Shown here: positions 50,992 to 62,806 of the stretch, piece by piece
Position numbering within the stretch: the stretch's first letter is position 1
Layout: every line of letters starts with the position of its first letter
DNA from: Gymnogyps californianus
Lineage: Eukaryota > Chordata > Aves > Accipitriformes > Cathartidae
NCBI RefSeq assembly: GCF_018139145.2
Contig: NC_059478.1
Location: forward strand, 21,049,001-21,113,000
DNA: 64,000 nucleotides
Direction: 5' to 3'
The notes under the pieces: model-generated
What the model was told of the DNA's origin: nothing
What the model saw: only the letters and a program-made list of their open reading frames with translations
The model's database searches: none
Translations under genes and position numbers: made by a program

Positions 50992-51906
50992 ACATTCTCT
51001 GATGTTCCATCATTTTCATCTAACAACTTCTCTTACTGCTGAGACATAGTATCTTCAATTTTATGGCTAATTCTAGCTACATGAGATTTGATGAGTGAAA
51101 TGCTATTTAAGTAAAATTATTCTCCTGTCTTTTCTCTAATGTAGCAAAGTTCTAGCCTCATGTTTGCCACAGTAGGCATTGTATAGGTCTCTCTGTCAAT
51201 GCAGCTATCAACTGTGCTCTATAAAGCTCATGGTGATCTTAAAATGAAATGTTTCATAAGAACTAAATGCTGGTATTGAATCCTGTTTGAAGTCTCTGTA
51301 TTTTTGTATTGTTTTGTTGATATATATATTAAAGTTGCATATTCTTCAAGCAAAGGGAGAATCTGATCAAAGTCTCTTGAATGAAGTATTACTGTTGATT
51401 CACTAAGAGTTCTTCATGGTAGACACTTGCTAAGGAATTTCAGTGTCAAACAAGAGTGTAACAACAACGAGGCTTCCAGACTCCTCTGTATTTGTGCTTA
51501 TGCATTGAAATTCAAATGAAATTTGGTAGCTACAGTCTGAAAGAATTTTTGTATGTATTCAAAGTAACAAACTATTTTTTTTGCTTGGTCTCAAACTACT
51601 GCCAATATATTTATTAGGGTGTACAGAGATCGTAATTTGTCTATCTGCTGCAGGTAGACTAGAATGTGGGCTTTGCTAATACTGTGTTAAGGGAGAAACT
51701 AACTAAATAGAAAAGGTAATATAGACAAATGTTTCATGAAGAGAGGTTTGGCCCTAAAATCAATGCTGAAAATATAATGAACAAGTGAAATACATGATGT
51801 CACAAAGTTATTCTTCTAATGTAATATCCGAAGGTGCAAATAAGTGGGAGACAAAACTGATAACACCCTCTTTAAAATTTCCTAACACCTTTTCTCTTCT
51901 TAAATT

Positions 51907-51937
51907 AAAAAAAAAAAAATCCTCCTTTTTTTTTTTT
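51907..51937. repeat. A13/T12 inverted homopolymer pair
   Basis: Thirteen A (51907-51919), six unrelated bases, then twelve T (51926-51937). In RNA either strand would form an A-U hairpin. The plus-strand open frame crossing it (51785-51973) gains its lysine and phenylalanine runs from these tracts and is not a gene. Confidence 0.85.
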
Positions 51938-54900
51938 ACTTGCCACCTCATGAATCATAACAGTCTTGAATAGATTTTAAACATACTGTATATGAAAAAA
52001 GAAATTGCTGGCCAGCTGAGACCATGTAGACTGAATTTCAGCCTGAAGTGAATTTGACAGCTGAGTTATTGCAGACAGTGCTGTAATAACAACATTACCA
52101 CCCTGACTGGATACATACATGGAATATTCTTTACACAGGAACTTATTTGCAATTCAGAAAACTCAGCTTGAACTTTAAGCACCAGTGAAATGGATTACAG
52201 CTTCACAGTGATATGCTGGAGCAGGTTTTCAGTGGTTCAGGCAATCTTTTGCTTAGCCTGCTTTAAGACTTAAAGGAGGCTGTTTCTGGAGAGGTCACCC
52301 CTCCCTTTGATACTATAAAAATCACCCTTGCCTGTGATTATTTGAAGAGATGCTTTTTGCCTTCAGAATGTAGCTCACTGAACTAAATGGAGCAAATGCA
52401 CTGACTCTCATAAGTTTCTGGAGAAGCAGCCCAAACTACCTACTAAAAAGTCATCTTTCTCTTGCGCACATATACGTGCACACCGGGCAACACACTTCAA
52501 ATTATACACATTGAAAAAGAGTACTTTATTACAGTAAAAGAGCACGTTTCCAGAAAATGGACTGAATTTGATAGTCATTCTTCTAATACTGCCATCTTGT
52601 CCCTTCCCTTCACTTCCCTCCCAACCTCTCTACCACTGGTTGTGACAGCATATTTCTGTGTGACTGAAAAACTGTTACGTCTTTTTTAGTCCTTCACCTC
52701 ATAGAATAAGGAATTTTAGTACAGGCTAAGTGGGTCATTGAACTGATGCAGGGAGCCCCTTGTAACATCCTTAATTGTAGCTACACTGAGAGAGAGGTTC
52801 CTGAATTCAGATGATGTAAAAAAGTTTTACACTTTCCCTTCTCTAGAAATATAAAGTGCCTCTATCATGGTGAAACATTGCTGGAGAGAAGAATTATGTG
52901 GGATTCGTTCTCATCAATTGCGTAGCGACATCTCTGTCTTTATTTTAAGATCAATGCATATGATAATAGTACTTTGATGCAAAGATAACTGCACGCTGCT
53001 TTTTTTTTTTTGTAGCAGTCCTTATCTATTTACAGGATTCCATTCACAGAACTCAGTTCTTTCTATCATTTGGGGGTGTGTGGGTGTGAAAATGCAACCT
53101 CTTCTAACAGTCTGTATACTTTCTTATAAGTAACTTCATTATCTTGGAGTTTGTGTGAAACTCATGCTGAAACCTTGAATAGGCTCTTGGCATTGAAGTG
53201 AATGTTACTTTTGCTTTCATAACTTCGACTGTTATACTTGCTGCATGGATTACATGGGTCTTATGCTCAAGTTCCGTGAAAATACAAGCTGCTTCTCAAT
53301 AGAGGAAATGTTACTCCTTCCAGAGAGGTTGGTAGTACTATATGTTTGAAAGAGAGAAAAATGTTGGACCTTCATATATACAAAAAAGACTCTGTGTGGG
53401 AGTGACCAAAATTATTAATTTACCATAACTATATTCTTTATTTTGGAAAATATGAACAAATATCCAGGGGCTGACATGTAAGTCAGAACTGCCTCCAGGC
53501 AGATCTGACTTGCAAACTGAACCTGTACTACTGTCATAAATGCCACATCACAGGAAACCGCTGACACTGATGCTGACCAAAACATTTGTGTCTTTTCAAC
53601 ATCTTCAGTATAATTGCTTGAAAGAACTCATGCAGGATTAGAAAAGTTTCCAGTGTACAGTAATTCACTATTAAATATCACTCGGTCCATACAATAGGGT
53701 TCTCTGTCTATTCACATGTTATTAGGAGCTCTTTGCATAACTGTTTGGGTAGTAACATTGCCTGAAGTAACAATGCTTTCCAGGAGAAAATTGTCTGTGG
53801 TTAACTATAAAATATGGCAGACCATTTGTTGGGAGAGATTAACACTAAATGAGCCAGAGGAAGCCAAAATCTCAGACCATTTTGAAAGATTTTCTTCCTC
53901 TGTTGTCTGCAACAAACTCCTTCATACCTGAACCCATTTTGTCATGGTTTTTGAAATTCTGGTGAAGTATCATGTGACATCACTATAATATTATCATGCA
54001 ATACTGCCCTTCTTATGCTTTTTCCTTCTTATTGCTGAGAATGATGATTATGGCTAGAGTTGAAGTCATCTAGTATTTTCATGTTAATATCCTGTTTGCT
54101 AATTTAACTTGGAATTCTCTCTGTGGCTCTCATGATAAGTCTTTTAAGAATTATTTCAGCAAAAATAATTGTTTCTGAAAGAAGGAATTAAAGGCAAAAT
54201 GTTCTCAAGTTTTAAAAACTGCAGCCTTTTCTGGAGGAATCTATGCATTTCCATGCTTTTGAACACCATCTGGCAGAATGGATCATGATATCAAACACAT
54301 CTTTTGCTGCCCAACTGAAAGACCTTCCAAAGCTGATTGTGCTAAAAGCAAAAAATTCAGTTTGAAAGTAGTTGAAGGAACTGGAGGTAAATTCCTCAAA
54401 GACTTAATCTGTATGGATCACACTGGTCAGTACCAAGCTTCAAGTGTCTCAAAACACTGAAAATTGTAGCAGCTGGGTCCTCACTTCTCAGTGGCTGTTG
54501 AGGCACTAGGAACAGTCACTTTAGGTGATGTAGGGATGACAGCAGATGATGGAGTTTCTTTGGCTTGATGAGTTACCATTCATCAGCTGAAACACTTCAG
54601 TTCATTGTGTGTTTCTGCTCCTACCACTGCAAATGGAAGGTGACCAGTTACGGAAGTGAAAATCAGCTGATGAGTGGTAATTTATTAAGGGTTGTAATTT
54701 AATCACTTATACACCCAATAGCTGACTGCTTTCCATGCTTTCCAGTTTCTTATTGATGGGAAGGAGACTGACTGGGTTGGATACAGAGGAGTGGTAAGAC
54801 TTAAATAGAAAGAGGTGGAGCAAAGGTAGCACAACATGATTAGTTGCTGAGCTTGAGCTGTATGTCATGATATTTTGAAGGAATGACATATACGCTTACC

Positions 54901-57576
54901 TGTAAATGATCTATGTGAGGAGTTCCAAACAGGTAGCACGAGATCCCATGCTGCAGCCTCTGAAAAGCATTGTACATTTCACATCAGACATCTAAAATGA
55001 GTGAAAAAATGTTAAACTGTGTTCCTCTGTGCCTTCTTTTACTAACTATAAAATGGCAGTACCAACTCTCATTTCATCAAGACATTGAGTGAAGATGTAA
55101 AGAACTTAGATTCTAGAGTGACGGAAAGAACTAAAAAGTTGAAGATGAAAGTAAATTAGTGAGGTCTAGCTAGCCTACAGTCCTAACATGGAACTATAAA
55201 GATGAAAAAAAGAGATGTAGAATACCCACTTTTCTAAATGAATATCAATTATGCTAAACATGGGGTGAGGAATTCTTAGAAAAACAGTATGTGCTTACAT
55301 AATTAAAAGCAGGGTTATAATGCTTATATACAAAATACTTGAATCCAAATTACTTCTGATATCTCCTATTTTTGAATGCTTGATTTCAAAAAACAATGTA
55401 TTGCTAACATACAGTGTTTGCTAATACTGTATATAGGGAAGAACAGTGTGTACTGAAACATGCAGAAGTATGGGCTCCTTCAGGATTTACAGGAGTGGTG
55501 TTTGTTATGCCACTACAGTTTTTAATTTATTGTAAAAAGCACCCTGAGTTAAAGCCTTTCTAAGTGACCTTGTGATACGCCGCACCTTTTGAGCCACAAA
55601 GTATGAATTAAAGATGTGCAGGTATTAGGTCAAAAGATTATAATATAATGTAATGCTGCGCTTAATGGATGGGTCTTGGAGTGTGTTTTATACTACAGCA
55701 ACTTAGGCAGAAGAAACATTTTTTTTTTAAAAATGACCTTAAGTTTGTATTTAACTCATTCTAATAGCAAGCCATTTGTCGGGTGTTGTGCTTTTGTTGT
55801 GAACATTACAAGAAACAGCTGCAAATAAAACATTATCTGGTGGTGTTTTTTTTTTTTTTTAAATTTCAAATATTGGTTTAATGTGATGCAGTTCCCTCTA
55901 GAATTACCACAGCGGGTTTCTCCTGGGGATAAATGGCTATCATCAACTTATGCAATATAGGATCCATTTGTTTCTGAGGTAACACTAAATCGTTATCTTA
56001 TTCTATGCACATACATGCTGAACCCAATTTATGTAATTATTCTCCCCTTTTTTCTCCCTGCTATGGAATGGCTCTCCAATAAAAGGCACTGGTAAATCCC
56101 AACCAAAACGCAACTTCCTGTCATTAACAAAAGGTGCATTTGGCAAGCTCTGAGCCCATTTCAAATTTTATTTAATTTATTGGAGTTATACCATGATCAT
56201 TGCAGAGGTGATACACTTGGGAGCATTAGCACACAGACAAATTATAATCTCTTGTACATGCTTTTACTCCAGTTACGTGTGACTAGAATTAAATAGGAGA
56301 TTTCGCTGCAAATCAATTACTACCCGATTGTATTTTGTAAGTGATCTTCAGTCGAGAACTATTGATTTTCTTTCTAAGTTGTGCTTTTTTACTAATTCAT
56401 CCATGGAACTCTATTCAGAGAAAAATAAATGATAAAATTGTACATATTGAAAGAAGCATTATTTTAAGACTCTGCTGAAAAGTGGATTAAAATGTTTATC
56501 TTGGGATTAGCAGTATAGTGTTCAGGACTCTCATGGGTTTAGTTAAATACTTGATATAAGTGATCCATAAATTTAAATTCCCTACTGCTTCTAATAAATC
56601 ATAACCATAAAAATACACTTTTGAAAATAGTAACCTACTTTGTATCAAAATAATCTCTATTCAAGTTGAATCAGAAAAAGCAAATCTAAATTCACTTGGG
56701 GGACTGTTATGGCTAGAAATGTTTGATAAGTCACAGGATCAGTAAGAATATTGTGATTTAAATGATCAGCCATAATTAATGAAAACAGCTTTCGGAGACT
56801 CAGTATTCAGAATGCATCCAGGAGACCCTATCATCTTCCCAGGCCCCTAAATAGTAGTTTTCCTGTTTTCTGTATAATGCACGATTGGTTTTGAGGGGTG
56901 CTGTGCACAAATAATTATTTTTTGGCTGGGCATATGTTTAAAACTTTTTAAGAAGAATTATTTTGCTTTGTTCTAAGTAATGCACTTGAGGAATTAATTC
57001 TACTTATAGATATTCTGCAGTCAGAATTGTTTGTCAGACAAATGATATATTTGAAGTTTTTAGTAGAGATGAGCCAAATCAGCACATTCAAGTAAGGAGT
57101 GGTGCAAATGCTAATGCATGTGTTTAATAATACAAAGGTTAAATAGTCCCACTGGTTTTGGTGGGAGTATTCACATACTCATGGTTGAGCACATGGGGTA
57201 CTACCCTAAAGACTATGACCAAATTGTTGTTAGGTAAGGGGACCAAGGTTCAGGTTCAGTAACAACAAAATACAGAAATCTGTGCTACAAGATGTTGCTC
57301 CCCATGTGGTAGAAGTTATGTAGGCACAGGATTCAGATTTTCATTCTTTGGTGCCTTTTAACCTGGAAAGCAGGAACTTCTGTCTTTTTAGCCATCTCAG
57401 AGTAAAACCACAGGAGGTGGGAAGGCAGAGAATTAAGAACTTCAAACCTGAGCCAAAAAATTAGACATTAAGGACTTTGTCGTGTCCCTGTCTTAAATAA
57501 TTTTGTACAAAAATACATTTGAGTATGGAATGCATAAATACATCCTGTGCATAGAGTCATTATTGGATAACAGTTA

Positions 57577-57581
57577 TTCCC
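57577..57581. repeat. Target-site duplication (TTCCC), left copy of minus-strand LTR
   Basis: TTCCC directly abuts the TGTGG terminus of the LTR and is repeated exactly at 58706-58710 after the other terminus. It is the 5-bp host sequence duplicated on integration. Confidence 0.85.
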
Positions 57582-57679
57582 TGTGGTGGGTTGACCCTGG
57601 CTGGATGCCAGGTGCCCACCAAAGCCGCTCTATCACTCCCCTCCTCAGCTGGACAGGGGAGAGAAAATATAACGAAAGG

Positions 57680-57699
57680 CTCGTGGGTCAAGATAAGGA
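57680..57699 (-). other. Shared LTR 3'-end motif
   Basis: Read on the minus strand, this 20-bp block matches 60405-60424 of the plus-strand LTR at 17 of 20 positions. It lies downstream of the polyadenylation-like signal in both, in what should be the R/U5 part. The similarity suggests the two LTR families are related. Confidence 0.6.
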
Positions 57700-57996
57700 C
57701 AGGGAGAGATCATTCACCAGTTACCATCATGGGCAAAACAGACTCGACTTGGGAAAATTAATTTAATTTATGACCAATCAAATCAGAGTATGATAATGAG
57801 AAATAAAAGCCAAATCTTAAAACACCTTCCCCTCACCCCTCCCTTCTTCCCGGGCTCAGCTTTGCTCCCAATTTTCTCTGCCTCTTCCCTCCAGGAGCAA
57901 AGGGGGATGGGGAATGGAGGTTGCAGTCAGTTCCTCACACGTTGTCTCTGCCGCTCCTTCGTCCTCGGGGGGAGGACTCCTCACACCCTTCCCCTG

Positions 57997-58425
57997 CTCC
58001 AGCGTGGGGTCCTTCCCATGGGATACAGTCCTCCATGAACTTCTCCAACGTGAGTCCTTCCCACGGGCTACAGTTCTTCACGAACTGTTCCAGCATGGGT
58101 CCCTTCTGTGGGATGCAGTCCTTCAGGAACAGACTGCTCCAGCGTGGGTCCCCTGCGGGGTCACAAGTCCTGCCAGCAAACCTGCTCCAGCGTGGGCTCC
58201 TCTCTCCACGAGTTCACAGGTCCTATGAGGAGTCTACTCCAGCGCAGGCTTCCCATGGGATCACAGCCTCTTTTGGGGATCCACGTGCTCCGGCGTGGGG
58301 TCCTCCAGGGGCTGCAGGTGGATATCTGCTCCACCGTGGACCTCCATGGGCTACCGGGGGACAGCCTGCCTCACCATGGTCTTCACCGCAGGCTGCAGGG
58401 GAATCTCTGCTCCGGCGCCTGGAGC
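57997..58425 (-). repeat. LTR-internal minisatellite, about ten 40-52 bp units
   Basis: Units, seen on the plus strand, begin with CTCCAGCGTGGG-like sequence at about 57997, 58043, 58088, 58137, 58185, 58237, 58288, 58329, 58370 and 58410, giving spacings of 46, 45, 49, 48, 52, 51, 41, 41 and 40 bp. The units differ from each other, so the array is old or belongs to the family consensus. Most unit lengths are not multiples of three, so no repeated peptide is maintained. Read in sense (minus), it lies between the TATA-like box and the polyadenylation-like signal. Confidence 0.85.
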
Positions 58426-58537
58426 ACCTCCTCCCCTCCTTCTTCACTGACCCTGGTGTCTGCAGAGTTGTTGCTCTCACATCTTCTCACTCCTCTCTCC
58501 GGCTTCAATTGCTGCTGCGCAGTAACTTTTTCCCCTT

Positions 58538-58545
58538 CTTAAATA
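58538..58545 (-). promoter_or_regulatory. TATA-like box of the minus-strand LTR
   Basis: TATTTAAG on the minus strand, preceded by GATAACA and followed by a purine-rich stretch. Its place in the promoter-proximal part of the LTR fits an RNA polymerase II core promoter that would transcribe leftward. Activity is unknown. Confidence 0.5.
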
Positions 58546-58705
58546 TGTTATCCCAGAGGCGCTACCACCATTGCTGATGAGCTCAGCCTTGGCCAGTGGC
58601 GCGTCCGTCTTGGAGTTGGCTGGCATTGGCTCTATCGGACACAGGGGAAGCTTCTAGCAGCTTCTCACAGAAGCCACCCCTGTAGCCCCCCCCCTACCCA
58701 ATACA

Positions 58706-58710
58706 TTCCC
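58706..58710. repeat. Target-site duplication (TTCCC), right copy
   Basis: Exact copy of 57577-57581, directly after the AATACA terminus of the LTR. Confidence 0.85.
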
Positions 58711-59933
58711 ACAGTGCAGTTTCATATTGTGTCAAGATATGTAGATGTGACTCTTAAAGGGATAGATGCTTCTCTAAACATTTATGGTGAATGATGTCAA
58801 TTATCAGTAGGACTGGTAAATCCCATGAGACCGGACTGGTAGGCCTATAGAGAGAGCATAGTCTGTGGCACTGCTGCAGTGATTAGAAACAGCTGACAAG
58901 GTTAGATTACACAGGCAGTCTGTCATTGCTGTGCAAGCACCAACAGAATAGCTAACTAGTCTGGGGGACAAAGCATACCTGAAGGGTATTTAGGGGATTG
59001 CTAGAGGAGGAACAATTGTAACATCTACTTGCTTCTTGTCTGTTCAAAACAATACTGGAAAACAGCCTTTGAAGAAGGCTGCAAGCTTTTCCTGTTAGAC
59101 CACTAGTCAATGCAAGAGAGACACTTTAAAAGGTGGAGGTGGTAAGGATGATAATAGAAAAAAAAAATTGATCTTGAATGAAGCAATGAAAAACACTCTA
59201 TTCTCAATGTAGCAGCAAAGACTATGAACATATTGCAGAAACATAAAACTATTTCAGACCTTGCCTGGAATTCTTGACATTCATATTTATTTATGCAAAC
59301 TACATTAATTTAAATTCTTTGCAGACAGGGCACATGAAAATTTTTGGAATTAGGTTTACTTTTGCAAGCGAATGAATTTACTGTTCAATATTAACATATA
59401 AATTTACTGGCCTTCACTGATGGCTAGGAGAGTGGGAATGTCATTATTATTGACAAAGATACTCTAAGCACAGAGAACTTGTATGTGTTAAAGTTGTTCA
59501 GTAACTAAAGATGGTTACATGCTTTATTTTGTATAGGAGTATGCTGTTGATCTCTGGAACTCCTATGGTATCTGCTAAATTTTCCATTTCTCCTTTTCTT
59601 TTTATAAGCAAAAGTATAAACTACGTCACCTTTGACATGCTTTAAATTTGAATTCGGCAGACAGAAGCATGTAGACATATGATGAGTGGATCTGAATTCA
59701 GACAATGCTAACTCAGGCTTTGAGCATGGATTTTTTTCCCTTCCCCCAAATGCAGTTGGAATATTAATTTCTTATTTGCCCAAAATGTCAGAAAGTCTGC
59801 AAGAGGACAGTGCTTCACTTCCATACTCCCTCCTTTTGTTTTAAGTCAGGTCCTCACTGCTGGAAGTAATTGGAGGAATCAAGGACCCTCCATCTCTGTC
59901 TTATCTTTAATCCTTTAATTTGAGTGGGTTTGA
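58711..59933. other. Unique DNA between the two LTRs
   Basis: AT-rich sequence without recognisable gene, repeat or retroviral internal sequence. In particular there is no gag-, pol- or env-like frame, and the flanking LTRs are of different families, so they are not the two ends of one provirus. Confidence 0.6.
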
Positions 59934-59938
59934 GGACT
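59934..59938. repeat. Target-site duplication (GGACT), left copy of plus-strand LTR
   Basis: GGACT directly precedes the TGTCC terminus and is repeated exactly at 60526-60530. Confidence 0.85.
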
Positions 59939-60204
59939 TGTCCTGGTTTCGGCTGGGATAGAGTTAATTTTCTTCTTAGTAGCTGGTACAGTGCTGTGTT
60001 TTGGATTTAGTGTGAGAAAGATGTTGATAACATGCTGATGTTTTAGTTGTTGCTAAGTAGCGCTTATCCTAAGTTAAGGACTTTCCAGTTTCCCATGCTC
60101 TGCCAGCAAGCAGGTGTGCAAGAAGCTGGGAGGGAGCATGGCCAGGACAGCTGACCCGAACTAGCCAAAGGGGTATTCCATACCATGGAACGTCATGCTC
60201 AGTC

Positions 60205-60210
60205 TATAAA
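60205..60210 (+). promoter_or_regulatory. TATA box of the plus-strand LTR
   Basis: TATAAA followed by CTGGGGGGAG, in the promoter-proximal position of the LTR. It would start rightward transcription into downstream host DNA if active. Confidence 0.6.
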
Positions 60211-60404
60211 CTGGGGGGAGTTGGCCGGGAGGGGCAGATCACTGCTCAGGCATCAGTCAGCGGGTGGTGAGCATTGTGCATCACTTGTCTTTTCTTGGTG
60301 GTTTGGGGTTTTTTTTTTTGTTATATTCCTTTTCATTACAATTATTAGTATTATATTTTTATTATTATTAGTTAGTATCATATCTTACTTTAGTTATTAT
60401 ATTG

Positions 60405-60424
60405 TTCTTATCTCAACCCACGAG
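60405..60424 (+). other. Shared LTR 3'-end motif
   Basis: TTCTTATCTCAACCCACGAG matches the inverted block at 57680-57699 of the other LTR at 17 of 20 positions. Confidence 0.6.
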
Positions 60425-60525
60425 TTTTACTTTTTTTTCCTGATCCTCCTCCCCATCCTACTGGGAGCAGGGAGGGGGGAGTGGCTGTGTAGTGCTTAGT
60501 TGCTGGCTGGGGTCAAACCACGACA

Positions 60526-60530
60526 GGACT
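60526..60530. repeat. Target-site duplication (GGACT), right copy
   Basis: Exact copy of 59934-59938, directly after the CGACA terminus. Confidence 0.85.
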
Positions 60531-62792
60531 TTAAAGGAAATGGGACTGTATTAGGTGAAAAGAAATTAGCTAAAGAGGGGCCTAGATAAATCTAAGGCAG
60601 ATTTTCAGGGTGAGAGACCAAGCTTCTTCCTCTCTGGTTGTGCTGATTGTTGTCAATGTTATGTGGTGTGTCAGAGGCTTCCTGGGGAAGAAGTCGCTGC
60701 CTTGGAAACTGATGAACTGTGTGGGAAATAGCGAGATCATGGCATAACTTTGTCAACAAATGGAATTCAGCAGAAGTTTTAGGTTCTTGGTTGGTGTATG
60801 AAGTATTTCTCTTCCCTCAGTCATGCAGTGCTGGGCTGGCCTTAAGCAGCTCTTCAGATGCCCATTTCTCTTCAGTGGGGTCAACACTGGAGGACTGTTA
60901 CAGGGATCAAAAGTGTGTAATGCTGTGATCAATGAAGAATCTCATGATTGGCAGGGTGGTGCTGAAAGAGGGGGGGATTAATGACTTCCTTGTCCAAGTT
61001 TCTGAATTACGGTGGTCCTTCTTCCCCTACTCCACGTGGCAGCCAGTCTCTCATGACAGGGAATCACATCCCACTGCTCTCAACACCTCTGTCTGTGGGA
61101 AAAAATGGTAAAGTCTTCGTACAAGAACTAGAAAACAAGTATCAGTGTTTTCTCAGCAAGAGATATGATCATGCATGGATTCCTAAAAAAATGCTAACAT
61201 ACAAAAAAGGACAGGCCTAAGGGTGAATTTTCTTCCTCATTTTTTGTCTGTTGCTGTAAAAATGCTTTCAACAACCTTTGTGCTGAGTAAGTTACGGATA
61301 ACAACATGTGTGTTCCCAGCCGTTTGCTGCTGCTCTGCTGTAGTTTGACAAATGGGGAGAAGTGGCTTGTGTCATGGATATTGACAGTATCAATCACAGG
61401 GCTGTCGTGAAATTAAGAAGGGCCATCATGAGGAGAAAGATCTATGAGTGTTTATGTTCATTCTGCTTCTCCATATTTCATTGTGAAGAAGTGGTTGGCT
61501 GGAATTCTTATGCTGCTCAAAAAAACCACTGGAAATTCTCTCTTTTACTTTGGGAATGACCAGAGAAATTGACAGTAATGCTTTCTGCTACAGATATTGA
61601 TCAGAGTGGACATTAGTGCTCATTAAAAGGAACTGTTCAGTATGAAAAACAGAGCTTGGAAAAAAAAATTGCCTAGGGGTAGCTCTCTTAATGGACTAAT
61701 TCCCAGTGACTCACACCCACAGGCACTGCCTTTTTCGTAGTGCTCATCCTAGCTTTATTGCTGTGCAAAAAGCCCACAGCAAGGATGGGACAAGTCCTCT
61801 CTCGCCTGTAGCTTTACTAAAAGAAAGGCACCATTTGAGAGAGCCATATGAGCTGAGTGAACTCTACAAATGAGTATTGAGCATAGGTAGGCAATCATGG
61901 GCTTCCAGCAATGACTGTTGAATGTAAAAATGGCGATGGCTGGATTCAATCTATGCATGTGTTGAATGTGACCTTACATATAACGATGTTTTATGCATCA
62001 GTGCATAGCCCCAGTGTAATTTGCAATTTGTGTGTACTTGAAAATCCCAGTGTGTGTGAGGCTGTGCATTGTATATAACCATGCACACATGTGCAGTTAC
62101 CTCTGTGAATGTGATGAAGAAAAAAGTGAAAATACAGTCTAGACAGGTAGCAAAATTGATTTAATCTCTGTTCTGATAGTCAAGAAGAGGCCTGTTCAAT
62201 TCTAGAATTTTGAATAGATCATTAAATTTGATCCATCTAAAGAAAAGAATTAATAAAACCTAGAAATTCCTGGGCTTGCCATGTTTTCATCGCTAAAATG
62301 ATTTTCTGTCACTTGCACCCAGATTGATTTGAAGGTGTTTAGATACATCTTTTCTCATTCTTCCTGTTTACAAGTATTACAATACCTACCAGGGAAACCA
62401 AAATCCTCCAGCTCAGTTAGTAAATGCAGACAAAGCATAAAGTCAACACTGGTTTTTTTACATTTCTCAATGGTACTCATTGCCATAGTATTTATATGCC
62501 TCATGTATTAGCACTGAATCCTCAAAACTTGTCTGCACAGAAAGAGAATACTCTTACCAAGGCTTCACAGAGAAATAAAATTAATGTATCCGTAAATAAT
62601 GCAGAACACCTATGCTAAAGTTGGGAAAAAAAGCTGCCTCTTCTGAGAACTATCCTTTTGTCTTGTAAGAAAATCCATATTTCCTTTCCACAGTGTGTGA
62701 GTGTAAATATAAAGGAAGCCTGACACTGAAACTGGCTCATAGTGTTAAATCCTAATTATAGTTTTGACCCACCCCACCTGCGTTGATTTTTT

Positions 62793-62806
62793 TGTGTGTG
62801 TGTGTG
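62793..62806. repeat. Short (GT)n repeat
   Basis: Seven TG/GT steps after a T run. It is a simple repeat. Confidence 0.8.

Larger units (their letters stand above)
50764..57576. other. Unique AT-rich non-coding DNA
   Basis: Contains the AT palindromes and the A13/T12 inverted repeat listed separately, plus T15 at about 55846-55860. No gene, RNA gene or transposon is recognised. Open frames such as 52462-52689, 53716-53931 and 54278-54460 have no recognisable domain and are of chance length. Confidence 0.55.
57582..58705 (-). mobile_element. Solo LTR of an avian endogenous retrovirus, 1,124 bp
   Basis: The termini are TG...CA, flanked by a perfect 5-bp duplication (TTCCC), so the element is complete at both ends. 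I recognise it as a long LTR family abundant in songbird genomes. The sense orientation is minus: on that strand a TATTTAAG box lies at 58545-58538, a CATAAA polyadenylation-like signal at 57772-57767, and the conserved end TTATCTTGACCCACGAG at about 57696-57680. There is no primer-binding site, no internal coding region and no second LTR, so it is a solo LTR left by recombination between the two ends of a provirus. The middle carries a GC-rich minisatellite (listed separately). The plus-strand open frames of 218, 144 and 104 codons across it are artefacts of that GC-rich tandem sequence and encode no retroviral protein. Confidence 0.9.
59939..60525 (+). mobile_element. Solo LTR of an avian endogenous retrovirus (ERVL-like), 587 bp
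   Basis: It starts TGTCCTGGTTTCGGCTGGGA and ends AAACCACGACA, with TG...CA termini and a perfect 5-bp duplication (GGACT) on both sides. I recognise it as a very common LTR of neoavian birds, usually assigned to ERVL; the exact family name is from memory and should be checked in a repeat library. It carries a TATAAA box at 60205-60210, a T-rich and ATT-repeat-rich part (about 60307-60402) and the TTATCTCAACCCACGAG block before its 3' end. No internal retroviral sequence or partner LTR is present, so it is a solo LTR. The 104-codon frame at 60185-60499 lies wholly inside the LTR and is not a gene. Intact ends and duplication suggest a fairly young insertion. Confidence 0.93.

Noticed and set aside
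57921..58577. 218-codon plus-strand open frame (with 144- and 104-codon frames overlapping)
   Set aside because: It lies wholly inside the minus-strand solo LTR and owes its length to the GC-rich tandem units, most of which are not multiples of three; no protein domain is present.
60185..60499. 104-codon plus-strand open frame
   Set aside because: It is inside the 587-bp solo LTR. The hydrophobic run comes from the T-rich and ATT-rich part, not from a membrane protein.
57582..60525. The two LTRs as ends of a single provirus
   Set aside because: They differ in length, sequence and orientation, each has its own target-site duplication, and no retroviral internal sequence lies between them.
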